Of a stretch of DNA of 64,000 bases, positions 24,133 to 37,740 are shown piece by piece (position 1 is the first letter of the stretch; the number at the start of each line of letters is the position of its first letter). The DNA comes from Aaosphaeria pasadenensis (lineage: Eukaryota; Ascomycota; Dothideomycetes; Pleosporales): contig JAKLMB010000046.1 in NCBI GenBank assembly GCA_022813625.1, positions 177,445-241,444 on the forward strand, written 5' to 3'. A program made the translations under genes and the position numbers. The notes beneath the pieces were generated by a model. The model saw nothing but the letters and a program-made list of their open reading frames with translations. It was not told the DNA's origin and ran no database searches.

Positions 24133-24593
24133 AGCCAGAGCGACGGGGATCAGTCGGTGGAGAGAGGTAGAGGACGAAGCACAGGTCGAAGCTCAGGACG
24201 ACCAGAAGGTTGGGCAGGTTTCGGAGTCGCGAGTGGACGGAGCCGAGTGTGGAGTGTGAGACGGGAACGCGCGAGTGCGTGTCGCTGGGGAATGGGGTGG
24301 GGATTAGGACCAAGAGCGAGAGCGAGAGTGAGATGGCCTGTGTGTTGAGGATCGCGTGTTGAACTGCTGCAAGGGATGTAGAGTATTAGTAAGGGCGAAC
24401 GGGGGGGGGAAAGAGCGAACCGGGGGCGGAAGAGAGAGAGAGGAACAGAGAGGAAAGAGGAAAGGTGAACAAACGGACGAATGTGGCCAGGTTAGGCGTA
24501 GTGTTGTAGCATGCTCAGCGATGCAATCAGTCAGTTGGTGGTGACTACGAGCAGTTGTGCACGGTACAGAGTAGATGGGAGTTGGTAGGTGAC

Positions 24594-24673
24594 GGTGGAG
24601 GTGGAGGTGGAGGAGGCGGCGGCGGCGGCGGTAATAATGGGGAACGGATAATGGACAGGACAGGACAGGACAG
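24594..24673. repeat. GGTGGA, GGC and ACAGG microsatellites
   Basis: Three simple repeats in a row: GTGGAG triplets, then (GGC)5-6, then four copies of ACAGG. They account for the long Ser/Thr/Pro-rich reading frames of this stretch on the minus strand. Confidence 0.75.
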
Positions 24674-24942
24674 TGGATGAGGATGATGGATGATGGTTGG
24701 TGGTTGGCGGCTGGTGGTCGGTGGTCGGACTGATGAGCCTTGGAGGGATTGGATTTGAGTGGGCGCGGCAAGAGAGAGGGAGGGAGGGAGGGAGAGGTCG
24801 GTCGGGCTGGGATGCAGTGATGCACAACAGCGGCGACGGCGGCGTCGGCGGCAAAAGCAACGAAAGATGAGGCCGACAATCACAGGTGGGTGTCACTCTG
24901 AGGTGCCAGGGAGTGGTTGAGATGAATCCCTCGACAGGAATA

Positions 24943-24966
24943 GTGACGGTGACGGTGACGGTGACA
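24943..24966. repeat. (GTGACG)4 hexanucleotide repeat
   Basis: Four copies of GTGACG in tandem, the last with a final A. Non-coding upstream DNA of the C2H2 regulator. Confidence 0.85.
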
Positions 24967-27172
24967 GTGGTAGTAAATGGTAGTGGTTTGTGGTCGTAGA
25001 GTCGGATGGTACTCGTCGTGTAGATTGGTTGGCGGGCGGGTTCGTGCGTCTTATAGTGTACAAGCACTACCTAGGTGCGTGTGTAGTGTAGTGTAGTGTA
25101 CGTGACAATGCGTGCACGATAACTCCGAATACCTCGTGAGTGAGTGATCCGTTCTGTGTAAGAAAATAAGTAGACGAGGCGATAGGTGGTATATTTCAAC
25201 TTGTAACTTGTACAAGCAAGCAGTAACGAGGTGATGATATGCTGTACTGTGTAGGTGATGGTAGGTGGTAATAAGTGGGTTGGACCGATAGGTGGGTGGA
25301 ACTGGTGGGTAATGGGTGGGTGCGTTTGCCGGGCGTCGGCTGTCTAATCTATCCAGTCACTACCAACTAGCAAGTGACTAGCTGCCTGTTACTCGGAAGG
25401 ATTATCAAGTATGAAGAGACGAGGGTACCGGATGGGATGAGATGAAGTTGAAATAAGGTGATTGATGATGAAGCAGGGGGACGATGACTGATGATGCGCA
25501 GAAGATCTATTGCTAGCGAGTGTGGTGGGGAGATTCCGAGGAGAGTGGAGTGTAGGTTCGTGGGATGGATGATGGGCATGGACGATGGAGATGAAGATGA
25601 AGATGCGGATCAACCCTTTAAAATGGGGTGGGGTGGGATGGGATGGGGAAGCTTGGAGACGGTTACGGTTGTACGAGTAGGGCAGGGCACAGGGCTAGGC
25701 ATCGTTATGATGATTCCTCCGTAGATGATACTGGGAATAGGGCAGTCTCAGACTTTTTCTTCTTCTTTTACCTCCCTCTCGCTGTTACTATTTACTACTA
25801 TGTACATAGCCCTGGAGTACTCGAGAAACTCGAAGCTACGAGTGCTTGGTCTTGGTAGGAGAGAAGAGCCGAATCCGTGCCCTCGTGACCAATAGTGAGA
25901 GACGGATCCTCATCAGCTGGGTAGAGCGGACACTACAGAATACACAGTTCTCCATACTTGATACTTGATATAGTTCCTAAATGTATATATTTGGATAGTA
26001 GTCTACCTACACTACCCTCATGTCCCTTTTACGCACACGACGCACGAGTTAATAGGGCTGTCGCTATGAGATTAGTTACCGGCGCGGGCAACCACCGGCC
26101 GGAACGCGGTGCCAAACCGCGCAAAAGCTCCTACCACCGCATGGTATTCCTACCCGCCTCTAGTACAGTAGTCTTCTACGTGCTGTAGTTCAGTGTCCAC
26201 CACCAAATACCGGCGGGCACTTGGTTCTCTAGGGGGTACTAGACACTCTACTCAAACCAGATACCTACGAGTGCAGAGATATAACCAGTTCCTAGACTCC
26301 TTACAGTATGGTTATACACTTGCGATAGGTGAGATATGAGAAGATACGGAAACCTCGTTAGTAGTACGATCATCGGAGCGGTGGTCCGCACACAATAGAC
26401 GATCCCCTTGGCCGTGCTTGAATAGCGCAAGAAGATGTGCAATGATATACGGAGTACGTACATACCAAGCAATACTGACCCTCAGATCCCCCAGTCAGGC
26501 GGAGAATGAAGAAGATGACCTGCAGCAAGGCAACTAATACCTACCCACTCCCAATCGTTCCGTCTCACGGGGCAGTTGGCGGGGAACTCAGCGCGTACCA
26601 ATACGAGTAACCACAAATAGAGAGATGATTAAATGAACGAATGAATGAAGGAACGAACACACGGGGCGTCATTTTGGTGGACAAAAGCCAACACCATCTG
26701 TACGTCGGTGAAGAGCAGAGCAGAGCACCTCGTCAGCAAACGTCAATCTCGTGATGAACCTTGCCGCCATGGCCCGACATGGCAATCCGAACCTCGTCGG
26801 GGGGGAAATCTTCCATCTGATAGGTGTCGAGGGAAAACAAATCCAGGAAAGGACGCCAATAGTTCATATCAAGGCGCATGAGGCGTACGTCGTAGATGGT
26901 GGTTGGCAATCATTGTGTATAGTAGACCGCAGAGGGAAGAGTTGATAAATCCTTGATGATTAGGACAATGTCCAAAGTGAGAGTAATGAATAATGATAAT
27001 GATAATGATTTATGGAATACAGAGATCCTGATAGGTCAGATGGGATTAGTTATTGGATGGATACCTATCTATCCTCGAACTCCTAAATAGATGCCAGTGG
27101 TGTGTGGTGTGTGGTGGTTACAAGGTAGTGGAGTGGCACAGCGAGGTAGGGGGGACACGGGCAACGGGCGAC

Positions 27173-27220
27173 GGCAAGGCAAGACCAGGCAAGACAAGGG
27201 AAGGGAAGGGAAGGGAAGGC
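27173..27220. repeat. GGCAAG/GGGAA purine microsatellite
   Basis: Imperfect GGCAAGACCA units pass into four copies of GGGAA. All purine-rich on the plus strand and intergenic. Confidence 0.7.
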
Positions 27221-30200
27221 CCGAAATGAGCCTAGAGAGCTGGATGGATACTCGTACTACCCTGCCCTGCCCCTCCAACCGCCGGCCCAATTCACCATCC
27301 AGTGTCCACCATGAAATTTGATATCTTCCTCAGGTACACAGTATATGCCAATGCCATGACATCGAAATAACCCTCATCAATCCAAACAAAACACTTCAGC
27401 AGGATCTCGGCCGGCATGATACCTAATGGCATTACTTAGGTACACTTGTATAGGTGCCCTCCTGTCTGATGTCGTAGCTACAAACATGCACTAGCAGACC
27501 ACCACCACTTCATGCATAAACATCACCGTCCTCCTACAATTGCACTGTACCTACCAGCAGGCAGCATCTCCGCTAGATCCCGAAATCTCAAAGCCTACGC
27601 TTTCCGCTCCTGATCATTGCTCTGCATGCATCGCCTTATTCCATCCCCGACTGGCTCGTCAAATCGTGACCAGTACAGCCATGCACCACCACTAACTCCC
27701 ACAACAGGATCTCCGCTATAGCCGCGACAGGAGAGAGGGGTAACATAGGGTAAAGAAGCAGCCATCTGGAACCTGCCTGGCTGCATGTCCCTACACGCCT
27801 ACATAATGTAATGTGCATAGAGACATGCCTACCTACACCATAGCACGCGCAGCACGATACATGACCTGCACCACCTCGCATCATCTACACCATACTTCAT
27901 ACACAAACCCTGGCTTTGCTGCCTGTCCTCTCTGCACCCGTCACCCGTCGCCCGCAGCCGTGGGTAAAAGACGTTCCGCCTCTCACCGAGTCGGTCCCAG
28001 CATTCACTGGCGGGATGGCTGGATGGCTGTCCTGATCCCTGAGAGGGGGGGTTGAGTAGAGTGGTTGGCCCAATGACAATACCAACCGGTGGCTTATACC
28101 GACGCATAAACAAAGGCAAATAATATTCAAAAGCATTTGGTCGTGTTCACCAACCATCTAGCTACCTCTGTGCCTATGACCAGGGAAACGTTCACACGTA
28201 CGGGTGAGACAATCTGAGTATGGAGGTTTGCATGTCCTCCGGGAAGCAAACACTTTCTAGGTAGACTGATACAACACCTAGAATACTGATCGGTCAAGGT
28301 ACCAACCCATCCACCGTCAGCAAGGGACCAGAGTAGGGCAGCCAAGCGAGCGAATACAACAGCACAGAACGAAAGAAAGATGCTTTTGACCATGGCCAGT
28401 CGGATACGGGAGCAGTCAGTGCTGCAGTAAAATAATGCGATGCGAATCCGATGGTCTAGTCCTACCCGTCCGAGCGCATATCTGCTCACACGCATCTCTT
28501 CGACATAACTTTTACTGTACGTGTTTGTATCGACAACTAGGCCTGCAGCAAGCAACAACCTCCTCTTGATCATAGCCAGCCTGTGTCGTCCATGCCATGC
28601 TGGGCCATGCCATGCACCTGCATTACCTGTAGCACACACCAGGCGCAAAGTGTGGAGAAGCGTGGGGGCAGAAGGGGTCGGGCATTCTTGAGATTCGACG
28701 CGCAATTGAGATATTGTGTTCGTGTAAACGTGGCGCGTGGGGGTGATGCTTTATCCCAAGTAAGGTTATACATTCCATCTCACACTACCTACTTCGTACT
28801 TCCCATAGGTACATATATTCGTGCTAATACATAGCAGACACTCAGCAAGCAATTGGTTGGCCCGGCATACGGCCCATTGTCCCCGGCCCCGTGATGCTCA
28901 CTTTACACATACATACTCCTAACTACATTGAAGGTGCATATCATTTCTTTTCTTTCTCACACGAATCAGACTGGAGAAGTAACGCATACCAAGCCAAGGA
29001 GCATATTGGAAAATGAAAGTTGGCCATCCGCTTCCTAGATAGATGAGGCCAAGAGGCACAGAGGATACTAACAATGATACAGTTTCTCGAAACAAATAAG
29101 GAACCCATCATTGTAGCACAATCAACTAGCCATAGAACGCCACTCAGGAGAATTAACCGCCTCGCACGTGCTCTGCTGTGCTCTTCCATCACAAGCTGGG
29201 GCAAGCCCATTCCCACATCTTGCTCGCCCCTGGGGAATAACAAAAGAAGCAAAAGAAACCAAGATCCACGAAGCAGGCACATGCAGCATACGCAACTCCC
29301 TCCGGTAGTCTCGTTTGTAATGAAACGTCTCCAGCCCGTTGTCGCAATTCCAATCCTAGAGTTCAGCCACGGCTGATTCCCACATGCCGAAAGTCGCACA
29401 AGATCGTTGACTGTGTGCGCTCGGACTGAAGTAAGCCGAGTCATGTCTACATCCACATACCTACATCTCCTTCCAACCCTGAATGGAAAGCTAGTTGTCA
29501 TATTATACCCCAAGCTAGAAGTCCGACTAAAGCTATGCTCTGGCGAGCCGTACCTTGCGGACCGTACCTTACCTTACATGACCTCAGTTTACCCTAAGCC
29601 TTGGGCACGAGACATCTCTTGTAGAATATGCGGTCGTGTAGTACAATATGCGCGTGTTCCTCTTGCCACTTCGAATGGCATTGTATTGATATAGTACGAT
29701 TAGGAAGTTTAGACAACCTCAACGGGGATCCTCAGGACTTCAAATCCCACAAAAGAGACACAGATATTGGATCACTTCCACACTCCCTTTGTCTGTCATA
29801 TAGGATAAAGAGAGAAATCAACATAATGGGTATTATATGGTCAGATAGGCTAACCGTCAGTTGTCGGAGTGCGTGTACAGTACCATTTCAACGATCAAAT
29901 CAACCCTTCTTCGATGTCTCCCCACGTACGTTGCATTGCATACTCCGTGCATGCACCCTCTCTCCTTCGCATTTAGTATAATATGCTGTTCGTTATCGTG
30001 GGTGTTAAACGGATCTCTTACCCCTTCTCTTGCGTTGGAACCGGGAGGGCCCAAGGGAGAATACGGTAAATTTTGATTGTTTACCATCGTTTTATGGATT
30101 AGGCATTTATCTAGATTTCCGTGGAGATGATATTCGATTTCACCAATTTGCACCATTGTTTCCTCACTGCGTCGAGTCAAGTCACATCTATGCGTGGTCA

Positions 30201-31081
30201 CTGTGTTGTGACAGAAAAAGAAACGAAGGGAAAATGCAGTGGGAAAAAGCAATATGGCGGGAATAAGTCGAAATTTTTCAAATCCAACAACAAAGAAACA
30301 GCTCACGTGTCCAACGTTTGTACCTTCCAACCTTGGAATCCCATCGCCAGGTTGAAGAGATCCAAGTAAACATCTATCTAGGGGATTCTCTCGTGTCACA
30401 GTGTAGATATCGATCTTGCAATTGACGATTCCAGACTTCTCGTGCGATATCTACACGCAAAGAAGGGAAAATATCGATGTTACGTTACTGATATCCCCTC
30501 GCCACCACAAACTTATTTGCTTTGCTTTCCGGCTCGCTCACACGCGACGCCTCGCCCCCCATACGAATCCCACATCCCACGTTTTACCCCATCCATTCGA
30601 CTTCTCCAGAGATACCTAGGCACGGAGATCACAGGCAAGGCGATCTTTAGTGTGAAGAGACTTTTAGTGTAGGAGGCGGATTTGGGGGTGAGGCTTCTAA
30701 CCCATGCTGCTCTGCCGCAAGCGCGTACCACGTGCATGCATGCCTAGCAGAGCAGACTGAACAAGCAATCTGCTACACTTTGTTCCTATGCAACTTTTGA
30801 ACCATTAATTTTTGCATTATTGGATATCTTCCTTTGCATAATTCTGAGGGGAGGTTCTACTGCCTGCAACAAACTTGGTCGAGAGATGATGCTCTCTACA
30901 GTCCTTCCGTTTCTTTTCTGGCTGGAATATGTACTGTATGTACATGTACATACGTGCGAGTGCAGCGGATTCGACCAATCCCTCTTTCCCCCAAAACGCC
31001 CGCTACCACCCAGAGAACATTACAGATGAGTGCATTAATAGGAACCTAGCACCCTAGCACCCTGAATTCATCTCTCCTGCT

Positions 31082-32623
31082 CTACTCTTCAGATTTCGGT
31101 TTGGCAGCAGACTCTTCTTGCGCCTCACTAATCTTATCTGAGGTTGGTGTTGCTTCGTCCTTCTCCGATGTCTCCGTTGCAGGAGCGGGGGCGGCTGCTG
31201 GTATCTCTCCTTCCTCTTCCGATGAGTCTGTCTCCGCTTCCGCTTGCTCTTCATTCCCAGTTTCTTTCTTCTCGAGCTCGGGAGATTGCTCCTCGGCCGA
31301 GGAATCGTCTTCTTCCTTCAGCTCGCTAGGCGCTGGGGCGTCTTCCTTCGGCTCATTTGCGCTTTGCTTTTTTGTGCCTTCGGCGGCTTGAGTGGCGGCG
31401 CTTGAGTCGTCTGCACTCTTGTCGCCATCTTCGTCGGGCTTCGGCTCCTCAGCTACGGTATCGTCCGCATCCGCGGTCTCGGTACCCTGTGCCGCGTCGG
31501 CTGCGCTCTTCTTGTCCAGTGAATCGTCCTCCTCTTCATTCTCTTCTACGACAGTCGAAACGGCCGTAGCCCCAACAGATGGTGAGTGGCGGTGCCGTTT
31601 TGTAGTACCGGCCGTCGATAGTGTGTGGTCTCCGACTTCGATTACAGAGGAATTCCCCATGTCTTCAGGACCTGGGCCTGACGGCTCCCGCTTCAATATC
31701 AAGGGCGTTGGTGCGTTGGATGTCGATTCAACAGAGTCCCCTTCTGCCTCCGGGGGGATTGTGTAGTTGTCCTCCGGGATCAGTCCATAGACATCGCAGA
31801 CCGTCTTGAACAAAATGTATAGCCCAGTCCGTCCTTCCACCTTCCAAAATACGTCCCGGTGCTGGAACCATGCGTGGGCAAAGATCCTGTACACGCGCCT
31901 GAATATGTTCGTTAATTGTCGTATTTGCTGGTGCTGCGTCGTCTGGTCGTTTCCGAGTGCCAGTCGCGAAGGAAATGTCTTGGGCGAAGTAAGAGTGTTG
32001 GCTGCCCAGTCCAGCGTATGGCAACAGTAGTCGATTGCGCAGCACGATTTCGGCGGATCGTGTACGGCACATAGATATTGCCATTCCGACGCGCGCATCT
32101 CGGGGCAGGTCTGAGCCGAGCATGGTGGATTGTCGGAGAAGAGAGCGATTATGATGGAATTCACCTTCTGCGTGAGGAATCGGCAGAGCTCGTACAGCCA
32201 GAGTGTCTTGTCCACATTTTCTGGCGGTTGTGCCAGCTTGTGTGCCATTTCTCGATCCACTGCTATCGTAGCATTTGCGCCAATGGGGTGTGTGAGGAAA
32301 TTATGTAGGGCTTTGAGGTGCTCTGTCAATTGGAAGGCCGAATCTATCTAGTCGTCCGTCAGTACTAATAGCATACAGCATAGTCTACCATCTTTGTCTG
32401 CTCTTACTTCTGAGAGTTCGACTAATGGGGGCCCTTCGGCCATATCGTCCGCCTTTGTACCAGGCCGTATCCGTCTGCCAGCTGCATGATCCAAGTTTGC
32501 GAATGATTTTTGTTGGTCGTGTGTTGCTGCGATGGGCGACTTGGGTCCAAGCTGATCTTCTGCGATGGGAGGGGGGCTTGGAAGGCGAGGTGAGCTCGCC
32601 GGCGATACGGCAGACGCAGCCAT
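31082..32623 (-). CDS. MOB/phocein family protein (Mob3-like)
   Basis: MOB proteins are kinase co-activators or adaptors; the phocein (Mob3/Mob4) branch is part of the STRIPAK phosphatase complex that controls fungal cell fusion and fruiting. Two exons (32623-32408, 32347-31082) give 493 residues. The zinc-binding fold is visible: PPCSAQTCPEMRASEWQYLC supplies the Cys pair and RIFAHAWFQHRDVF the His pair, with CAIDYCCHTLDWA between them. The lineage-typical phocein spacing and the Cys-rich ACC-like part favour Mob3/phocein over Mob1 or Mob2. After residue about 270 comes a long tail very rich in Glu, Asp, Ser and Ala with no fold expected. The start is the first ATG of exon 1, and the 60-bp intron is phase 0. 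Confidence 0.83.
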
Positions 32624-33201
32624 CGTCGTCTATTGAAACCCGGGGTTGATTCGAAGGAGTGTGGTAGTTCGATAGTTATGCTCGTCCGCGTAGCGCTTTG
32701 TTGATGTTGTGGTTGCTGATGTGCACACAAACACTTCGACTGGAGCTTGATGCAGGGCAGGCTGTCGTCTCAATACGCTAGTCCCAATTCGGGAACATAG
32801 CTTTCCCACTTCACCACGACCTGATTAAAACGTGATTCTGTCCTGAATACATCGATTTGCTTTGGAAACAGTTGAACGTAGCAAAAGGTACGCTAAACAA
32901 CCCGCACAAAATACATGATGCGACTATGCCTTACACCCCAACGACTTTCGGCGCATCGTGGGAACACCGGTCTTCGGAATCGGTGTTGTTAATGAATCCG
33001 CTCTAGCCTTTATCATCAAGCTTTTTACCTTCCCAGACCCCGCAAGAATTTTATATAAATTGATATATTCTATTCTGTTGTTATCGGGGACCAATTAAGA
33101 ATCAACACCTACACTCACTAAGTCTTTATTGTATAGTCAAATATCTGCCGATCTTTCTCTACATTTTTCATCAATTTCGGAGATCTGATTAGACTGGTCT
33201 A
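32624..33201. promoter_or_regulatory. divergent promoter MOB/CobW genes
   Basis: A 578-bp interval between two divergent start codons. The right half is A/T-rich (TTTTATATAAATTGATATATTC near 33050), which may include a TATA-like element for the CobW gene about 145 bp upstream of its ATG. Confidence 0.4.
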
Positions 33202-34536
33202 ATGTCTGTCGAGCCTTCAGACGATGAGGCGCCAGCTCTCATACAGCCAGAAGACAAAGCTAAAGTAGCTATGGAAGTATCCGAGGAAGTTCCCCAACTG
33301 CAATCCGTCAACAATGACGATGCCGTACCCGACCTTGTTGCCGCCCCCAGCGACAAACCTACCAGTAAAGTACCAATAACCATAGTGACTGGGTATTTGG
33401 GTGCGGGAAAGACCACTTTGCTCAACTACATTCTGACCGAGCAACATGGAAAGAAGATCGCTGTCATTCTAAATGAGTTTGGAGACTGTGAGACGAATCA
33501 CTCTTCATTCGTATGCGTTGATTGACATCTAGTAGCTATTGACATCGAAAAGCAACTGACAGTATCTGATGCCAACGCAACGGATGCGAGACCCGTTGAC
33601 TTTGTACCTTTAGCAAATGGATGTATCTGCTGCTCGGTCAAGGATGTCGGTGTTGCCGCCATCGAAAACCTGATGGAACAGAGTGGTAATTTCGATTATA
33701 TTCTACTCGAGACAACTGGACTTGCGGACCCTGGCAACATAGCGCCTCTGTTCTGGCTCGATGATGGCCTGGGAAGCAGCATTTTCTTAGACGGGATCGT
33801 CACACTAGTCGATGCGAAGAACGTTCTCAAAAGCCTTGATAAAGGCTTCGGGGATGAACAAAAAGAGGACGAAAAACATGACCATCACGGTCCACTCTTA
33901 ACAACAGCTCACTTGCAAATTAGCCATGCCGATGTCATTTTGATCAACAAAGCAGACCTTGTCTCTGCAGAGGAACTCGACAAAGTGGTAAACCGGATAC
34001 GGTCGATCAATGGACTAGCGAAGATAGAGACTACAACGAGAAGTCAGGTTTCGCAGCTTGAAGGCTTGCTACTTGATCTTCATGCTTACGATGCGGTTTC
34101 GGATAAGGACCTACAATTTGCAAGCAAAGGGCACAGTCACCTCGACCCGGTACGTATCTCTATGACACTTCTTACATTTCTGAATTAGCGGCTGAGGGAT
34201 TTCACCAAGTCCATTTCAACAACGACCATTCCATTTCCAGCTATATCAGAGTCACAAGTAGCGCAGTTTGACGAATATCTTCGCACTATTCTATGGGAGG
34301 AACAGCTCCCCGGTAGTTTTGCCTACGATCCTTTCGAGATACACCGTTTGAAAGGCCGTGTACCTGTACACGGGGGGAAACCCTTGTTAATCCAGGGCGT
34401 TAGGAACATGTACGAAACGACGGAAGGCAAACAGAATGACGGCGATGAGGAAGAGGCAAAACTTGTTCTTATTGGCAAGGGGGTAGGCCAACCAGCCTTC
34501 CGGGAGAGTCTTATCGCTATACTTCAAGCATCTTGA
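33202..34536 (+). CDS. CobW/ZNG1-type GTPase metallochaperone
   Basis: A G3E-family GTPase of 415 residues related to CBWD/ZNG1, which delivers zinc to client metalloproteins such as methionine aminopeptidase. Three exons (33202-33487, 33536-34149, 34189-34536). Walker A is VTGYLGAGKTTLLN near residue 63; splice one rebuilds NEFGD|SIDIEK (using the second of two adjacent TAG acceptors); the metal-binding CxCC motif is NGCICCSVK near residues 124-129; ETTGLADP is the switch/Walker B region; INKADL is the guanine-specificity motif. A His-rich stretch (EKHDHHGP) lies in the variable loop. The CobW C-terminal domain contains KGRVPVHGGKPLLIQGVRNMYE. The 39-bp last intron is short but keeps frame and family sequence. 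An N-terminal acidic extension of about 55 residues is typical of eukaryotic members. Confidence 0.9.
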
Positions 34537-34620
34537 GCTTCACCAGCTAATGGAAACTGTTCAACATCTCGACTAAAAATTCTCCGTGACGTTCTTTGTG
34601 CGCTTCTTAATGGCAATCAA

Positions 34621-36520
34621 TCATACCTCGCCTTCTTTCTTCTCGGTCTCGAGCTGCACAGCTTGAGCATTACTCTTGTTGCTCTTCTCCACTGATCGTG
34701 TGCTCAGTGCACTCAGGATGGCAACAACACCAAAAGCAATAGCAACAAGATACACAGCCTTGAAAGCACCGACGTAAGAAATCTTTATCGCTTGCCTTGC
34801 CGCCTGGACAGTCTCCGGGTTAATGCCCGCAACCTTCGCATACGACGCTGGGGTGTTCAAAGCCGTGGCCTTGAGTAAATCTGGGAACGAGCCGCTGAAT
34901 CCGGTATTTGCTACCATGCGCTTCAATACTCCAGGAATACTGTTGGCATATCGAGAGGTGTAAATAGAGACGTAAATGCTCGTGGCAACAGCACCACCAA
35001 TCAACCTGAACGTCGAGATCAAGCCTACTGCGACACCAATGTCTGACTGGTCTTCCAAACCCAAACTGACCATACCGAAACTGAGCGGGCTAGGCGGCAA
35101 ATTACACGCAGCCACGGTGACAACAGTCGCAATTGCCTGAGCTTTGTCGTTGATACCGATGCTCGCCATTGATCCAATGAGCGCTGTCTGCGCAATGATG
35201 AAGAACGTGAGTTGGAGACGTTCGTGGCCGATCCAGGGCATGACGCACATGCAATACCAGCCGGCGATGATGGTTCCGAAGGAAACCATGTTGGCGTATA
35301 CGCCACGAATGATGGTGTCGTCTGCCGGAACGAAAAGCAGAGCGGATTGACGGGGCCATAGGACGTTCATGCTATAGTAAAGCATACCAGCGACGAAGCA
35401 TACCACAAGAAGAGAGGTGAACCTAAGTTGCTTAGCTTATATTCACCTGAAAGTAAAGGTCTTGACTCACTCGCGCCATTTCTTGAACAGCTTGGGGGGC
35501 AAGATTGGATACTTCAAATTCCCATATACTTCCCAAAATCCAAGGCCGACAAAACATACAAAAGCAACCACGATCGGAGCGATGACGTGAGCGCTTGCCC
35601 ACGGATACGAAACACCTCCCTTTACGACATTAGCATAGGACATGTTAATCATAGAAGATTACTAACCCAATTCAATCCGAGAAGTAGCAGGAGACAACCT
35701 CCCGTAAACAGCCATAATCCGAAATGATCCATCTCCTTAATCAACTGCCATTTTGTCTTCTGGTCATCAACGTGCTTGGTCTCAAAGGTTGGTGGGTTAT
35801 AGAAGAAAAACAGCATGATTGCGGTCGCTGCCTCCCAAGCGAAGCAAAACCAATAGCATGCTCTCCAGCCGATCGGACTATATTTGATGAAGGCGTATGA
35901 AATGAGTGGACCAAAGCTGCTAACATGGTTCGCGAAGACCATGGCGCCCAAAGTAGCAAAGCGGTATCGATTAGGGACCAACTCCTGTGCGCACGCAAAA
36001 CACATCTCTTGAAAACCGCCACCGAAACCAAAAAGGACACCTGCGACGATCATTTGATTGATTGATTGGCCTGTGGCCCCAACGAGGGCCCCGATGGTTG
36101 CTGCCGTTGCACCGGTGAGGAGAAACCAGCGACGCCCGAAGATGTCGGCGAGACGACCTCCAACTGTGACAATGACTGCGGCACCCAAGTTCCAGGTTAC
36201 AGTGATCCAAGGATACTTTGGGTCAGGTCCAAGATCGGCATTGATATACGCCAGGACAGCAGCAGGCATAATCAATGTGAAGAGATACGACTCGTACATC
36301 ATGATCAAGGACTGGGAAAATTTTAGTGGTAGGGATGGTCCAGGGGAAAACGTTCACTTACAAGAAGGGCCATTTTGGTCTTGAAAGTGATCTTTGGGCT
36401 GGAGATAGTCGAGCCATCTTCATCTCGCTGGCTTGCCTTTGCATAGCTATCTAGGTCTTGTGTGTTATTGATAGGCTTGACCTCCTGCACACCCTCCTTT
36501 CCGACTGGAGTTGACGCCAT
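34621..36520 (-). CDS. MFS transporter, Tri12-like
   Basis: A major facilitator drug/proton antiporter of 584 residues, with about 14 hydrophobic segments. Four exons (36520-36362, 36311-35667, 35619-35471, 35422-34621) with introns of 48-50 bp. The MFS motif between helices 2 and 3 reads GGRLADIFGRRWFLLTG; PWITVTWNLGAA and GVLFGFGGGFQEMCFA match the fungal trichothecene-efflux-pump (Tri12) family, whose members export fungal metabolites or siderophores. A splice restores GLNW|GGVSYPWASAHV, a conserved loop of this family. The cytosolic N-terminus of about 50 residues is polar. It stands at the edge of the accessory region and is only 84 bp, tail to tail, from the CobW gene. The exported compound cannot be read from sequence. 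Confidence 0.88.
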
Positions 36521-37740
36521 ATTTGCAGTGGAGCACGCAGAATACAGTCTCAATTACAATAAATATGCACAGCCGTCAGGTGAAAAGATAGCAAGGGAGG
36601 ATACCGAAGGTTTGGTTGACTGTCGATCAGTTATAAGTCCGATCAAATTGTCGGACCTCAAGTTGCTTTGGCCACCGTATATCTCCGCTGCCGTTGGCAA
36701 CCGAACGCTCAAAAAACCTAGGTTCGGTCTGACATGATGCCATTCTAATATTTTCAGGTCAAAAACGAAATAATTCAATCGTATCGTGATAAGCACGTCG
36801 TCAGCTTATCCTAGTTAGGCAGGTAAGACAATGCGGTACGAACTCAATTTTTTTCGCCTGAGTAAGTTATTGCTGCGATGGGTCGTATTGAAGTCTAGAT
36901 CCATAATAACAACATTGTAATTAGGTGATTCCATAACAAAGATATGGCCATGCTGCTTAATTTGCAGTCAAAGTGTTTTGTCGTAGCTCTGTTGCCTATA
37001 TGTACCTACGTAGTAGATGACAGCGCGGGAAGGTATTAGACCCCGCGTCCAATTCAATTGGTAGTTCTAAACAGTTCGGTGGCGCTGGACAATGCCACCA
37101 ACATCCGAGAAAATTCATTAGCGTGAGAGGACCAACGATCATCAACCACGGCTTGTCAATAACGAAGCGAAAGGAGTTGTCAGGACAATTCCAGTTCAGA
37201 GCAAGATTTTGTTCGTAATGTAGGTGCTGAGGTATAATAATGGGGTTCATAATTCCGCTTTAACACACCACAATTCATTGCTTTCCAGATGACAGCTCTT
37301 ATAGTTTGCCAAAGAGCACGTTTTCAGAGAAACAATTGGTCAATACAGTCTGAGTTTCATTAATGCCATTGCCCATTCTTAATTGCAAAAGCCCATTCGT
37401 CTACTTGTCGTAACGCACAGTCGTCCTCGAGTGAAGTCTGACACAATTGAAGAACGCCTAGGTACACAGCATCTGAGTAGATCCAGGTCTTCTGATTCGC
37501 CTCTCCCTCTCTGCATTTTAGGTAGATTATCATCTGAACTCAAAATGCATTAATTGGCTCAAATCTAATGTTGCACAAGCAGAAACTTGAATGTCAAGAA
37601 AAACATAGCCTAACCCTCTTTCGGCTTAGTAACTACCCCCCCTATAAGCCCAACTTGCAGCATAGCAGCTTTGTGTTATACACACTCATCTCTTTAGCAT
37701 ACACAAAGCACTCTACCATCTCGATTTTTATTGCTAAAAC
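36521..37740. other. 1.2 kb divergent intergenic region
   Basis: Lies between the start codons of the MFS and EXPERA genes. No gene was recognised in its short open frames. A/T content rises here compared with the left part of the window. Confidence 0.45.

Larger units (their letters stand above)
24133..31081. other. ~7 kb gene-free region
   Basis: No protein family, tRNA or rRNA is recognisable on either strand. Open frames of up to about 190 codons are low in complexity or lack coding character. The part next to the C2H2 gene (24133-25100) is G-rich on the plus strand with several microsatellites and would be a C-rich leader of that gene. The rest is ordinary unique-looking DNA with scattered TACCTAGG and ACGGAGTA motifs. 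A long regulated promoter with long leader or a non-coding transcript is possible. Confidence 0.5.

Noticed and set aside
24304..25067. Overlapping Ser/Pro/His-rich frames upstream of the C2H2 gene on the minus strand
   Set aside because: They arise from microsatellites and C-rich leader DNA; several overlapping frames are equally open and none shows a domain.
28127..30399. Open frames of 180-192 codons in the gene desert
   Set aside because: No recognisable domain, no supporting splice structure and composition not different from the flanks.
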